From Chara braunii (Eukaryota > Streptophyta > Charophyceae > Charales > Characeae): a DNA stretch of 23,509 bases. Both the position numbers and the translations under genes were made by a program. The notes below the pieces were generated by a model. That model ran no database searches, was not told the origin of the DNA, and saw nothing but the letters and a program-made list of their open reading frames with translations. Below are positions 10,325 through 18,183 of the stretch, in pieces. Position 1 is the stretch's first letter. Each line of letters begins with the position of its first letter. The stretch covers positions 864,559-888,067 of the forward strand of contig BFEA01000293.1 in NCBI GenBank assembly GCA_003427395.1, given 5' to 3'.

Positions 10325-10513
10325 TTGATAAACAAATCCTCTCTGGAAAAAAAAGGGTTGGCAGAACCTTGGTGTAAACTCTGTAAATCAGCTTTCCCCT
10401 GTAAGAAAATCCCGGAGACTACAAAACATATTTTCCTGGCATGCCCAACTTCCATTTGGCTATGGAGATGGTGGGACCACATTTGTGGTCAACTGGAAAC
10501 AACACAACAATGA
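10325..10513 (+). pseudogene. LINE zinc-knuckle (zf-RVT-like) fragment
   Basis: CKLCKSAFPCKKIPETTKHI followed by FLACPTSIWLWRWW has the C-x2-C...H-x4-C arrangement and the 'ETTKHIFLACP...W.W' signature of the zinc-binding domain found after the RT in plant LINEs. The flanking frame from 10562 (LFTLGKREILWAIWQRRCTN) continues the family pattern. Confidence 0.8.
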
Positions 10514-10561
10514 CCATGGGGATGGAAAGTAATTCTGCTAGAAGTCTGGACCCCGGATCAA

Positions 10562-11014
10562 ATGAACAATTTTACTCAGAACCTATTCACCCTGGGTAAA
10601 AGAGAAATTCTCTGGGCTATCTGGCAACGGAGATGCACCAATGAATGGGAAGGGGTTAGACTTGATGGCCCAAAATTTACTGATAACATCAAACAGCAAG
10701 TGCAAAACAATATTTTGGTGCAATGGGAAAAGCTAAAAGACAAGCTACAACACAACTTCTCAAAAGCAGATATCCTCAAATCAATCAAATCCTTCAGCAC
10801 AAACTGGCTAGGGGGGGACAAAGGGAGGGAAATTGGAAGGATAGAATGGAAAGATGAAAAAGGTGATGAGGGGCAAAAAATAAATGGGAATTACAAATTA
10901 TTTTTTAATGGGTGGACTGAGGTTCACCCCTCCATCCCTCTCCGCCCAATGCTGGATTTCCCCAATCCCTTCCCCCTGTTCCCCAATGTTATCGTCCATG
11001 GTCTGGAAGCCTAG
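10562..11014 (+). pseudogene. LINE ORF2 C-terminal tail
   Basis: A 150-residue frame beginning with a stretch typical of the end of plant LINE ORF2 (EILWAIWQRRCTNEWEG), then a lysine-rich segment. It ends at a TAG followed by the 3' UTR. Separation from the zinc-knuckle frame by a stop shows decay. Confidence 0.7.
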
Positions 11015-11207
11015 GAAGAAATAGAAGTTTGTAAGGAAAAGAGAGTTCTAGCATATACAGCAGGCATAGTTTGACAGAGACCTTTTTCTTAAGTAAGAGT
11101 CGGGCACCACATACAGCTAGGATTAAAATGTTCACTTCTGGCGCCTTGCCCTGGGTGAAGAGGCTCAGGCCTGGAGTCTTACAACATTTCTTCTTATTAT
11201 GAAAAGG

Positions 11208-11343
11208 GACGCTTGACCCGTTTTCCAGCAGGTGCAGCTCCCCACCAATAGATGGAGTGACCAATGCAAACCTTAGTAGGGAGGGCTGCTCTTACCACCC
11301 TACCTACCATGGTTTACTGAGTCTTAAAAAAAAAAAAAAAAAA
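11208..11343 (+). repeat. LINE 3' tail motif and poly-A
   Basis: The tail GGGACGCTTGACCCG, then CCAGCAGGTGCAGCTCCCCA, then CCAATAGATGGAG recurs inverted at about 13991-14043 and 14697-14755. It therefore defines the 3' end of the LINE family and is probably the RT recognition end. The A-run begins at 11326 and runs into N. Confidence 0.8.
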
Positions 11344-11584
11344 NNNNNNNNNNNNNNNNNNNNNNNNNNNNNNNNNNNNNNNNNNNNNNNNNNNNNNNNN
11401 NNNNNNNNNNNNNNNNNNNNNNNNNNNNNNNNNNNNNNNNNNNNNNNNNNNNNNNNNNNNNNNNNNNNNNNNNNNNNNNNNNNNNNNNNNNNNNNNNNNN
11501 NNNNNNNNNNNNNNNNNNNNNNNNNNNNNNNNNNNNNNNNNNNNNNNNNNNNNNNNNNNNNNNNNNNNNNNNNNNNNNNNNNNN
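11344..11584. other. Assembly gap (241 N)
   Basis: Unresolved bases between a poly-A run and a CT microsatellite, both hard to sequence through. The two open frames spanning it are artefacts. Confidence 0.98.

Positions 11585-11620
<36 letters not shown>
11585..11620. repeat. (TC)18 microsatellite
   Basis: Pure TC repeat directly after the gap; its real length is unknown. Confidence 0.95.
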
Positions 11621-11623
<3 letters not shown>

Positions 11624-11743
11624 ATGTTCTATGGCGCTTTGCAGCCAGCGCTTCATTTTCGGAATCGGACTCAGCAGAGGGAGCTGTTGGAGGCGTCTGG
11701 CGGCATCCGGTAGGCCCTGAAACGGCCAAAAAATACCGGGGAC

Positions 11744-11800
11744 ATTTTTTGGGGGCGACCTAGGATCCGAAAAACGTCCTAGGACCACCCCCAAAAAAAT
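11744..11800. repeat. Strong hairpin (ATTTTTTGGGGG...)
   Basis: ATTTTTTGGGGG-CGA-CCTAGGA pairs with TCCTAGG-ACCA-CCCCCAAAAAAAT across an 11-base loop, with a small internal mismatch. It lies just inside the right CCGGAC array, so it may be a subterminal structure of the same DNA element. Confidence 0.7.
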
Positions 11801-11814
11801 TCGAATTTTTCAAA

Positions 11815-11925
11815 ATTGGTTCCAATCCAGACCTACCGGACCAGACACCGGACCCATACCCAGCCAACCGGACCATTTGGATTCCGGTCCAGACGTCCGG
11901 CTGGTTGTCATGGTCTAAAGCCACA
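11815..11925. repeat. CCGGAC-rich array, right arm
   Basis: Contains ACCGGACCAGACACCGGACC and GGTCCAGACGTCCGG and closes with GGTTGTCATGGTCTA (11903-11917), the exact inverse of 7693-7707. Together with the left array it brackets 4.2 kb that includes the LINE. Confidence 0.5.
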
Positions 11926-12380
11926 GGCCATCAATCCATGTGGGCCTGGTCTAGTCCACCAAGATCACCCCCATTCTACGAAATGGCGAGGTCCAATTGT
12001 AAAACAAACGGATCACACTCGAAAAAAGCAAAATTGAAGTAGCAAAGGTCAGCCAAACCCCCAGGAAAACCACCAGTAACTATAGTACACCTATGAAACC
12101 ATCAGACACATAATCAAACCTTATTGTGCCACTTGACTTTGCTGGCAAACCTATTGAATACCATGGAAACAAGCTACAGAGGGTATCTCCTCATCAGCAG
12201 TTCTCTCCAAACTGCCAAGAAAGCTTGAAGCCTACCAAATCAGTCAGAGGACCAACGATGAATCCTGTAAGGGTGTCTCATAGGGGACCGTTTAGGCAAT
12301 GCATTGGGATGATCAAATGGCCAGGTGCTGGCAGGCCTGTCATATGCCTAGTAAGGGTGCCTCTACAACAACCCGGACTT

Positions 12381-12381
<1 letters not shown>
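11926..12381 (+). other. Body of a possible poly-A retro-insertion
   Basis: No gene recognised. Two similar phrases (CTGTAAGGGTGTCTCATA near 12265 and TAGTAAGGGTGCCTCTA near 12348) suggest a local duplication. The stretch ends in A34 and, to its right, the minus-strand RT frame starts abruptly, so some or all of it is likely an insertion that removed or displaced the RT C-terminus. Confidence 0.35.

Positions 12382-12415
<34 letters not shown>
12382..12415 (+). repeat. A34 tail
   Basis: Uninterrupted A34, compatible with a plus-strand retroposed tail abutting the RT pseudogene at 12416. Confidence 0.85.
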
Positions 12416-12417
<2 letters not shown>

Positions 12418-12958
12418 TCCAGCTTAGAAGCATAAGATTCCAAAGTCCTGAAAAGAGCCAAAAATTAACACCCCATTATCCCAAAAGGATTGCGGCTGAG
12501 CAACACTCTGCACAGAAGCACCAACTCTCCGCATATGCATGCCTGCAAACTTCCATTCTCCCAGCCCCTCGTCAGTCCTTTCCAAACTAAGCTTATCTCC
12601 ATAACATCCAGCAAATAGTGCCAAAATCCTCTCTGCCTTTTCAAACCCCTAGCGTCCTCGCATGACAACAAAATATTCACATCATCAACTATCCTAAAAC
12701 TGAACACCAATCTCTGATCAGAACGCAAATTTTGGAGAAACCTGTTCTCCACTTACCCATGGGTACACCAACCACCTGCCTCAGGAATGAACATAAATTC
12801 CAGATCAAAAGACACCATATCCCAAGTAGTCCACAATCTAAGTAGGATACACTCATCCCTCTTTTATCCAAAGGACAAATATGCCTTTTTACCCCGCTTC
12901 ATCACCGAGGCCCCCTCACACCCCTTCTCATCGTAATGTGACAACAACCAATCCACAA
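12416..12958 (-). pseudogene. RT pseudogene, segment with catalytic motifs B and C
   Basis: Read leftward from 12947, just past the target repeat 12948-12958, the frame continues as LLSHYDEKGCEG, then SVMKRGKKAYLSFG and a stop. Further on in other frames come RQVVGVPMGK (about 12770; RT motif B 'Q..G.PMG'), FSFRIVDDVNILLSCED (about 12690; motif C with two Asp) and EWKFAGMHM (about 12545). The order and spacing are those of an RT palm. The GVPMG and VDD signatures differ from the LINE here and resemble Penelope-like RTs or a related plant RT. Frameshifts are frequent. The last recognisable piece (SFQDF.ESYASK) lies against the A34 tail. Confidence 0.65.
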
Positions 12959-13227
12959 GAGAGCTATATTTTATTATTTTCTGACTATGGGGGATTTGCT
13001 TTGTCGATGGTATAGGGAGAACTGGCTATGGTGGCACACTCTTGTGTTCTGTACGATGTGAGAGATCGCAGTCTTGTATGAAGTGGAACTCAAGAGAGCT
13101 ATATTTTCTCACCATGCTTGCCGGACTGCTCTTTCGAGTTTGTTCTATGATTCTGTGTTGACTTCTGAGTGTGCACGACACGAGGGCTGGTCAATGTGCT
13201 TCCCGACGAACTGTTTCCGCAGTCTGC
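12959..13227. mobile_element. 269-bp insertion in the RT frame, 11-bp target duplication
   Basis: CCAATCCACAA occurs at 12948-12958 and again at 13228-13238. If the sequence between is skipped, the minus-strand RT frame reads IMKVVDW then LLSHYDE without a break. The insert has no coding motifs and no clear terminal inverted repeats. It carries an internal direct repeat, AGAGAGCTATATTTT, at about 12957 and 13093, so a second small event of about 135 bp may be nested in it. An 11-bp duplication would fit a Mutator-like or a retroposed element. Confidence 0.7.
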
Positions 13228-13942
13228 CCAATCCACAACCTTCATAATGTCAGAGTGGGCCAAGGAGACGAACATGTCTTTTACATCAAACAAAGCAAAT
13301 CACAGGTCTAGGACATCTTTCCAAGCCTCCTATTAGCATCCCATCTCCCTATTCGGTCCAACTTCCTACCCAGAAATGATATGCGCACACAATCCAGAAC
13401 CTTGTCTCACGTGAGAACCACAAATTTCAGTTGAAAGTCATTTTATGAAAACGCGCATACATTAGAGGGTAGATAACGAGTGTGTTCATCAAGTTCTGAT
13501 CAATTGGCACACAAACGTACTTCCTCAACCTACCAAGCCATTGAAACACAGCGTCTTTATGGGCATCCTCCTGCCAACATGCCCTCAAATCCTGAACAGT
13601 GATCTGAAAGGAAGACTTCAAGATCTTATAGACTGATACCATTGTTTTCGTTGTTCCATTTCACACCTACAGAATTTCATAACCGGAAATGTTCCTAGAG
13701 TTTCTAATAACGCAAGGAATACCTGGAAAAAAAATGTCAGAGATACGTGTCATTACATGAAGGCCGAACCAATTCATTTCAAAATGACCATCAAAGGGAC
13801 AACAACTTTGAGCAAAAGATCTCGCGACCTCCCTATTTGTAAACATCACATCAGAGATCATACAGTTCTTCTTCTAGCGGAAACGTATCCTAAGGCACAA
13901 AAAATCACAAATTACCTCAGGAAATGGTGACAACTTCAGAAT
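13228..13942 (-). pseudogene. RT pseudogene, segment with motif A
   Basis: Running leftward, the frame gives the stretch after DILKL at the insertion point (SPFPEVICDFLCLRIRF), then MISDVMFTNREVARSFAQSC, then LRKYVCVPIDQN (about 13520; possible motif 1-2 region), RWDANRRLGK (about 13345), and FALFDVKDMFVSL followed by AHSDIMKVVDW (about 13290-13230). FDVKDMF is motif A with its Asp. Stops and at least one frameshift (near 13320) are present. Confidence 0.6.
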
Positions 13943-14231
13943 CTCTCTTTTTTTTTTCTTTTTTTCTTGTCTTTAACCATGGTGCTCCATTTATTGGTGG
14001 GGAGTGTCACCTGCTGGAAACCTGGTCCAGCGTCCCATAAATACATCTTTTTTGAAACCTTAAGAATGAAACCTTCAAAAAAGATCATCGTGCTGGAAAC
14101 CGGGTCCAGAGTACCATGGTAGCCTTCACCCTAATCCAGTCCTAAACCCTGGCCAGGCAAGGTATCGGAGGGAGCCACTAGGGGGCACCAGTGGGTCGTT
14201 CCTAACCCTCCACGGTCTCCTATCTCTGAGC
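13943..14231 (-). mobile_element. 289-bp retro-insertion with the LINE tail, 14-bp target duplication
   Basis: GACAACTTCAGAAT is present at 13929-13942 and 14232-14245. On the minus strand the insert ends with an A-rich tail (13943-13970). Just before it lies CCAGCAGGTGACACTCCCCA then CCAATAAATGGAG, the tail motif of the LINE at 11208-11256. It also holds an internal duplication (CTGGACC.GGTTTCCAGCA twice) and a hairpin (ATCTTTTTTGAA and inverse). Skipping the insert joins DILKLS to PFPE in the RT frame. It is either a short 5'-truncated LINE or a SINE that borrows the LINE tail. Confidence 0.85.
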
Positions 14232-14591
14232 GACAACTTCAGAATATCAATTGCTAAAGAATGCACCTCTTTTGAACATAATATGTGATCGTATTTCAAT
14301 CTTACTGTAATCCTCAGGCATATATCAAACCAATAAGTCACTTCACCTCCTTGGCGACAATACCTTTCGAATGCAAACGAGTCTCTTTTTGAGAAAACTC
14401 CCTGGCCGCGTGAAACCAACGAATCAGCATGCCTTTCGTGGGTAGGCAAATTGCGTCTCCTCCATGGCTGCTGAAGGAGTAAACGAAGCTCACCCTTGAG
14501 AATCGCCCTCCCACTGGGTGCAAAAACGATCGCACTGATGACGAAAACACCACCCCGCTTCATCAACCTCTTAGCCTCCTTAATAGTTCAA
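14232..14591 (-). pseudogene. RT pseudogene, upstream segment
   Basis: An open frame on the minus strand runs through KEAKRLMKRGGVFVISAI, FAPSGRAILKGELRLLLQQP, NLPTHERHADSLVSRGQG and FSKRDSFAFERYC to HSLAIDILKL at the insertion point. It is rich in Arg and Lys. I recognise no domain; it is assigned here because it is in frame with the RT segment downstream. Confidence 0.5.
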
Positions 14592-14959
14592 ACAGATTTT
14601 CTTCTTGTTTTGTTTTTTATCGGCGACTGGGAGTTGGGGGGGATGCTGGTAAGAGCAGATGGCCCTTCCACTATTCCCTCTCTTGAATGGCTCCGTTCCA
14701 TTGGTGGGGAGCTCCACCTGCTGGAAACTAGGTCCAGTTTCCCTTTACATTACATAAAAGGGAGCAAGGACATTTGTTATGCACGCAGTTATGCAGTTAT
14801 TAGGAATCAAACACTTCTGTTCCACCGAGGTAGAATCCCACTGCATTTTGGCTTCCAAGAAGGAAAAAGTCGTGGCTGTGCACTCCAGGCTGCTCCACTC
14901 CCCTCCCTGGGCCTTGTTATATCATGGCTGTTGTTGTCCCTGTATCTCTCCACACCGGA
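14592..14959 (-). mobile_element. LINE-tail retro-insertion of about 368 bp, imperfect 10-bp duplication
   Basis: On the minus strand the piece ends in AACAAAACAAGAAGAAAATC and, before that, carries CCAGCAGGTGGAGCTCCCCA, CCAATGGAAC and GCTCTTACCA, matching the LINE tail at 11208-11310. AATAGTTCAA (14582-14591) and AATAGTTGAA (14960-14969) are probable target duplications with one mismatch. Skipping it joins ...RIQHSTI to KEAKRLMKRG in one frame. Confidence 0.7.
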
Positions 14960-14969
14960 AATAGTTGAA

Positions 14970-15061
14970 TGTTGTATTCTCTGCATGGCAGATGCCTCTC
15001 CGTTCCTCCCTTGTCGTGTAGCAGCTTTCTGTCCGTCTGTTTTTTGCAGTCCCTCGCCTTC
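14970..15061 (-). pseudogene. RT pseudogene, short segment between two insertions
   Basis: About 30 residues (including QKAATRQGRNGEASAMQRIQ) between the LINE-tail insert and copy C. Its frame joins the next segment exactly, and joins the 17.8-kb segment if one base of a T6 run is allowed for. Confidence 0.4.
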
Positions 15062-15312
15062 GCAGACACTTGTGACGATCAACCTCACGCCCTGTCCTGT
15101 CTTCCGTTCGGAGTGTTTAAAATTGCGGAGGGGGCCCCAGGAAGGCAGCAAGATGGGTTGTGCCAAGGATTTTTGGGAAATTGAGTGCGGGGACACGGAC
15201 AGAACCGAAATCCCCTGTGTCGGTCCGACTTAGTAAGAGGGGGGGAGGGTCCGTCACTACGTGGGTTTTGAGGGAGAAGAAAGCGCGCGAGGGATGCACG
15301 GCGCGGGGAGAT

Positions 15313-15990
15313 TCAATCCAAAAAGTATCGCTGAACTTCCCATCGAGCCGTCGTTTTTCGTTTCGCGTGGAAAGGGGCGGGTACATACTTGGTATCCCGT
15401 TTCCGGGTCAAGTCCCGACGCCGCTCATTACACAACTCTAAATCTGGCGTGGAAGGCCTTAACCAAGTGACTCTTTCCTTATGCTCATCTTCCTCTCGTA
15501 CTCGGCAGTGAAAGCCCTTTGATTGGTAACGCTCGAAGCGGCGACAATCGCTGCACATAGTGTTAGGCCAATGGGACGCTACTGCTGACCACGGGATGAC
15601 AATTAGCTCATTAAATGGCAATAGCAACGAATAAGGCGGAAAATGTGTGTCCACAATAACAAAACCAGCACCGACAAATCCAGAACATTGGGTCTCAGGA
15701 CGGAAGTAGTATCTTCCGCCGACCTTGGCGACGGCTTCTCGTACGTCCCACTCGCATACACATATCCTCTTCTCGTTATACGGGAAGGGGCGTGGCGGGA
15801 ATGCGGGAGGCGGGCGCCCAGTTGGCTTGGGACAATCAGTCCACATGGCAACAGCTAAATCCTTATCTAGCATGCATCCACGCGTCAATCACAACGATCC
15901 TACGATCTAGTCGGAGACAAGTTTTCCAGGCATTCTCGTTCATCTCCCACAGACATTCATCAAAGGAAGGTGCGAAAATGGCAGCCACAC
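15313..15990 (-). CDS. Coding-like block of copy C, unidentified protein (frameshifted)
   Basis: Two overlapping minus-strand frames form one alignable protein. The first (about 15990 to 15866) includes VAAIFAPSFDECLWEMNENA then CLRLDRRIVVIDAWMHAR; after a one-base shift near 15865 the second runs to the stop at 15313. Blocks include PYNEKRICVCEWDVREAVAK, YYFRPETQCSGFVGAGFVIV, LLPFNELIVIPWSAVASHWP, CSDCRRFERYQSKGFHCRVR, WLRPSTPDLELC and WEVQRYFLD. In the stretch I compared by eye, substitutions against copy B fall mainly at third codon positions of this frame, arguing that both descend from a translated sequence. I recognise no family. The pattern before and through C-x2-C faintly recalls SET/MYND proteins. 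The apparent start at 15888 is TTG and not a credible initiation site. Confidence 0.45.
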
Positions 15991-16390
15991 ACCACTCAGT
16001 TCTCTGTGTGCTCTGCACCCCTGCCCTGTCATCCTCGTGACTAATTAAGCGTCAATCAAAACAACCATTTCATCCCTCGTGTGCAACAGATCGACAAGCA
16101 TCCATGACCGTTCATATCATAGAGGGAGAGAGAGGGGGTAGGGAGGAAAAGACGCGGAGCAGACAAGATAGATGAGAATTACACCAAGATCCGATAATGA
16201 AAAAGAGGTTCCGGCTTAACTGCCGTCAAACGGAACTCACTCCAAAGGAATACATTTGAGACAAGAAGGCGCATCCGCCGTGAAGTTCCACTATGGCCCT
16301 GGACCATTCACCCATTCAACTCTGATCACTATCCCCGTGTATGCACTGACGATCCCGGTCGTCACGTGCCACCTTCCACCACTGTGATCG

Positions 16391-16519
16391 TCACCCCGCC
16401 GACTTAGTCTCGGCACGGCCTGCCCGGATCCCACAGTCCGTCGTGGCGATCAGGCGCACCGCCGGCAAGGCTACAGTCAGCCCGTCGGGACTTTCCGACT
16501 CACACTCCACACATACCAT
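16391..16519 (-). CDS. Possible first exon or short ORF of copy C
   Basis: The first ATG after the TATA region (16519) opens 42 codons beginning MVCVECESESPDGLTVALPA and ends at TGA. The equivalent ATG in copy B stops after three codons. The end (GGCGGGGTGACG; GGACGGGGTGAGG in B) resembles a 5' splice site, so this may be exon 1 spliced to the block near 16.0 kb (a candidate acceptor GGATGACAG lies near 16030). No family is recognised. Confidence 0.3.
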   Translation of the reverse strand: MVCVECESESPDGLTVALPAVRLIATTDCGIRAGRAETKSAG

Positions 16520-16584
16520 CTAGCCACTGCTTCCTGGAAGCTAGCAGACGAGTTGAGAGAGAGTTTTGCGAACGCGCTTGCGGA

Positions 16585-16591
16585 ATTTATA
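16585..16591 (-). promoter_or_regulatory. TATA box of copy C
   Basis: TATAAAT on the minus strand inside GCAACTATAAATTCCGCAAG, one base different from copy B. It is 72 nt before the first ATG, a normal plant distance for a short leader. The leader is CT-rich. Confidence 0.5.
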
Positions 16592-16896
16592 GTTGCGGAA
16601 AGGGAGGTAGATACGAGGGAGAATGAAGATTGAGTCAGGGAAGGGTGAGAGAGGACTTGGGGATAATCGCCCGGCGAAAGTCATGTTGATCCTTCTGAGT
16701 CCGATCGTAGCCTATCAAAGTCGTCGCGTAATAGGAGTTTCCTCTTACACGGCGCTTCTCCTTGGCTAAACGGAGTGAAGAGAGGATCGACTGGGTTCTT
16801 GGGCGTAGGACTCAGAGTGGGAGGGAGGAGGGTGTGCAGGATAGCACGAAACGGATCGAAGATTCAGATGATCAAGAAAGAGAAAAGGCGCGTGGG

Positions 16897-16898
<2 letters not shown>

Positions 16899-16960
<62 letters not shown>
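16899..16960. repeat. (GA)31 microsatellite within copy C
   Basis: Uninterrupted GA repeat, CT on the strand of the gene-like unit, upstream of its TATA region. Open plus-strand frames across it (Arg-Glu repeats) are translation artefacts. Confidence 0.95.
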
Positions 16961-16965
<5 letters not shown>

Positions 16966-17579
16966 ACGGTTATAGAGGAAGAGGGAGCGCGGGTGCGGAG
17001 GGAGCGTCGAAGATGGCGAGGGGAGCAGAAAGGGGGAAGCTCGCTTGCATGGCGTCGATCACAAATTCAAAAAGAGGCACCAAAACAGTTACAGATTCCT
17101 AAGTCCTATGCTAATTCAAAAATTGAAAAATCACCATATCCGCGCATAAAGTAGGCACCGGAAAAGGCAGTCCTACATCCATTCGTATTCCCACAAAATT
17201 CCCAGAGTTTTTCGCGACATAGTCGAGAACATTCATGCACAAAAAGGACACATCGGGTTCCGTTTATTTCGGAATTTCTAACTGCCGGGCCAAATTCCTA
17301 GCGCGCTTACTAAAGCGCGCGCAATTCCCATGCATTTCCCAAATTATGAAAACAGAATTTCAAGAATCAATGAGGCTGGAAACACGGGTCTCAGCAAGGC
17401 AACTTTAATCAAAACAGAGAGGGGCCTTGCTGGCCCGAGCAAAAGTCGAAAAGAAAAAGAGAGAGAGAAGGGGTCCGGAAGATGGCGCAGGCTCAGAAGC
17501 TGGTACGTCACACACTCCCTGCTTCAGTCTCACTCCGGGTCTCATGCAGCTTCCTGGTGCCAGGGCCCAAGGGGCACGG

Positions 17580-17660
17580 GGGGCCAGAGAGAGAGGGTAA
17601 TTGAGGGAGGGAGGGGGGGGGGGAGAGGAGGAAGGGGGGAAGGGAGAGGGGGCTGAGTCG
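17580..17660. repeat. Purine G-rich tract with G12 run
   Basis: GGGAGGGAGGG followed by twelve G, then GAGAGGAGGAAGGGGGGAAG. It has several runs of three or more G and could form a quadruplex or triplex. It lies in the 5' part of copy C. Confidence 0.8.
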
Positions 17661-17792
17661 CTCAGGGGAAGGGTGGATCCTAGGCTGAGGGGGGTTGTCT
17701 GGGGTGGGAGTTTAGATCCAAGCACAGATATGTGCCAAAGGTACGTTGAATAAGAGACCACTTGTCCGCCCGGGAATTCCCCTGCAGACACT

Positions 17793-18165
17793 AAAAAACC
17801 GTCTTCCTAACCTTACACAAAAACAGATCACAAAGCAGTCTATGTAAGCTATCCACCCATGTTCCATTCTCCACCCTGAATCTCATCAGAGCCCGATTCC
17901 ACAGAACCGTTGGTGCATTACCCAACCTCTTCCTTCTCCAAGATCTGACTCCAGATCTAACTCCTTGTCTTGTCTTTTTTGTATTGAGAATGGGACAAAC
18001 ATGCTGAGTAATTGCAACCTCTGCGCGATGTATCGAATCCAAACCATTAACCAACAGCACAATGACATATTTCCACAAACCAAAGTATTGCAGCCAACGG
18101 TGCAACTTCAGACAAACTCCCAGGCCGCCAGTGAAAGTAGTTCTTATATTCTCGCCCAAACGTAA
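17793..18165 (-). pseudogene. Probable N-terminal segment of the RT pseudogene
   Basis: The minus-strand frame includes NAPTVLWNRALMRFRVENGT, then WVDSLHRLLCDLFLCKVRKT and VF, and stops in a T6 run exactly at the 9-bp duplication of copy C. Removing copy C and one T continues the frame into the segment at 14970-15061. No domain is recognised. A further minus-strand stretch (18348-18593, FEEGLSTKLRVVFDTC) may belong to the same protein. Confidence 0.4.
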
Positions 18166-18183
18166 ATCCCCAGGTCAAAACTA

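Larger units (their letters stand above)
7980..11343 (+). mobile_element. L1-type LINE, 5'-truncated and degenerate
   Basis: The element contains, in order, an RT domain in two frames (8003-8377, 8398-8789), a thumb/connection region (about 8800-9440), a zinc knuckle (10325-10513), a C-terminal tail (10562-11014), a 3' UTR (11015-11325) and a poly-A tail (11326-11343). The endonuclease and ORF1 are missing; homology begins shortly before the RT. Frames are broken by stops and indels throughout, so the copy is dead. The 3' flank is lost in a run of N, so no target duplication can be read. Confidence 0.85.
15071..17783 (-). mobile_element. Gene-like repeat unit, copy C, flanked by a 9-bp duplication
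   Basis: GCAGACACT stands at 15062-15070 and 17784-17792. The left boundary coincides with the 3' end shared by copies A and B (GTCACA, minus strand), which supports it independently. On the minus strand the unit has a pyrimidine-rich 5' part with the 17.6-kb G/C tract, the CT tract at 16899-16960, a TATA region, a short first ORF, the coding-like block and the 3' end. No terminal inverted repeat is visible. A 9-bp duplication is usual for Mutator-like elements, and some lack long TIRs, so a gene-carrying MULE is a reasonable but unproven idea. Confidence 0.65.

Noticed and set aside
11257-11794. Open frames of 141-168 residues spanning the gap
   Set aside because: They consist mainly of N-derived unknown residues, poly-Lys/Phe and Ser-Leu or Arg-Glu repeats from homopolymers and the CT tract.
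14496-15233. 245-residue plus-strand open frame
   Set aside because: It runs antisense across part of the RT pseudogene, a LINE-tail insert and the end of copy C, which are of separate origins. It has no motifs.
15643-15858. Antisense frame in copy C that also aligns with copy B
   Set aside because: Differences in this frame fall mainly at first codon positions, which are third positions of the other strand, so the conserved frame is the minus one.
16762-17154. 130-residue plus-strand frame with Arg-Glu repeats
   Set aside because: The core is the GA microsatellite, and the frame is antisense to the direction of copy C.
15071-17783. Copy C as an LTR retrotransposon (plus strand starts TG)
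   Set aside because: The other end is not CA, there are no terminal direct repeats, and the duplication is 9 bp rather than 4-6.
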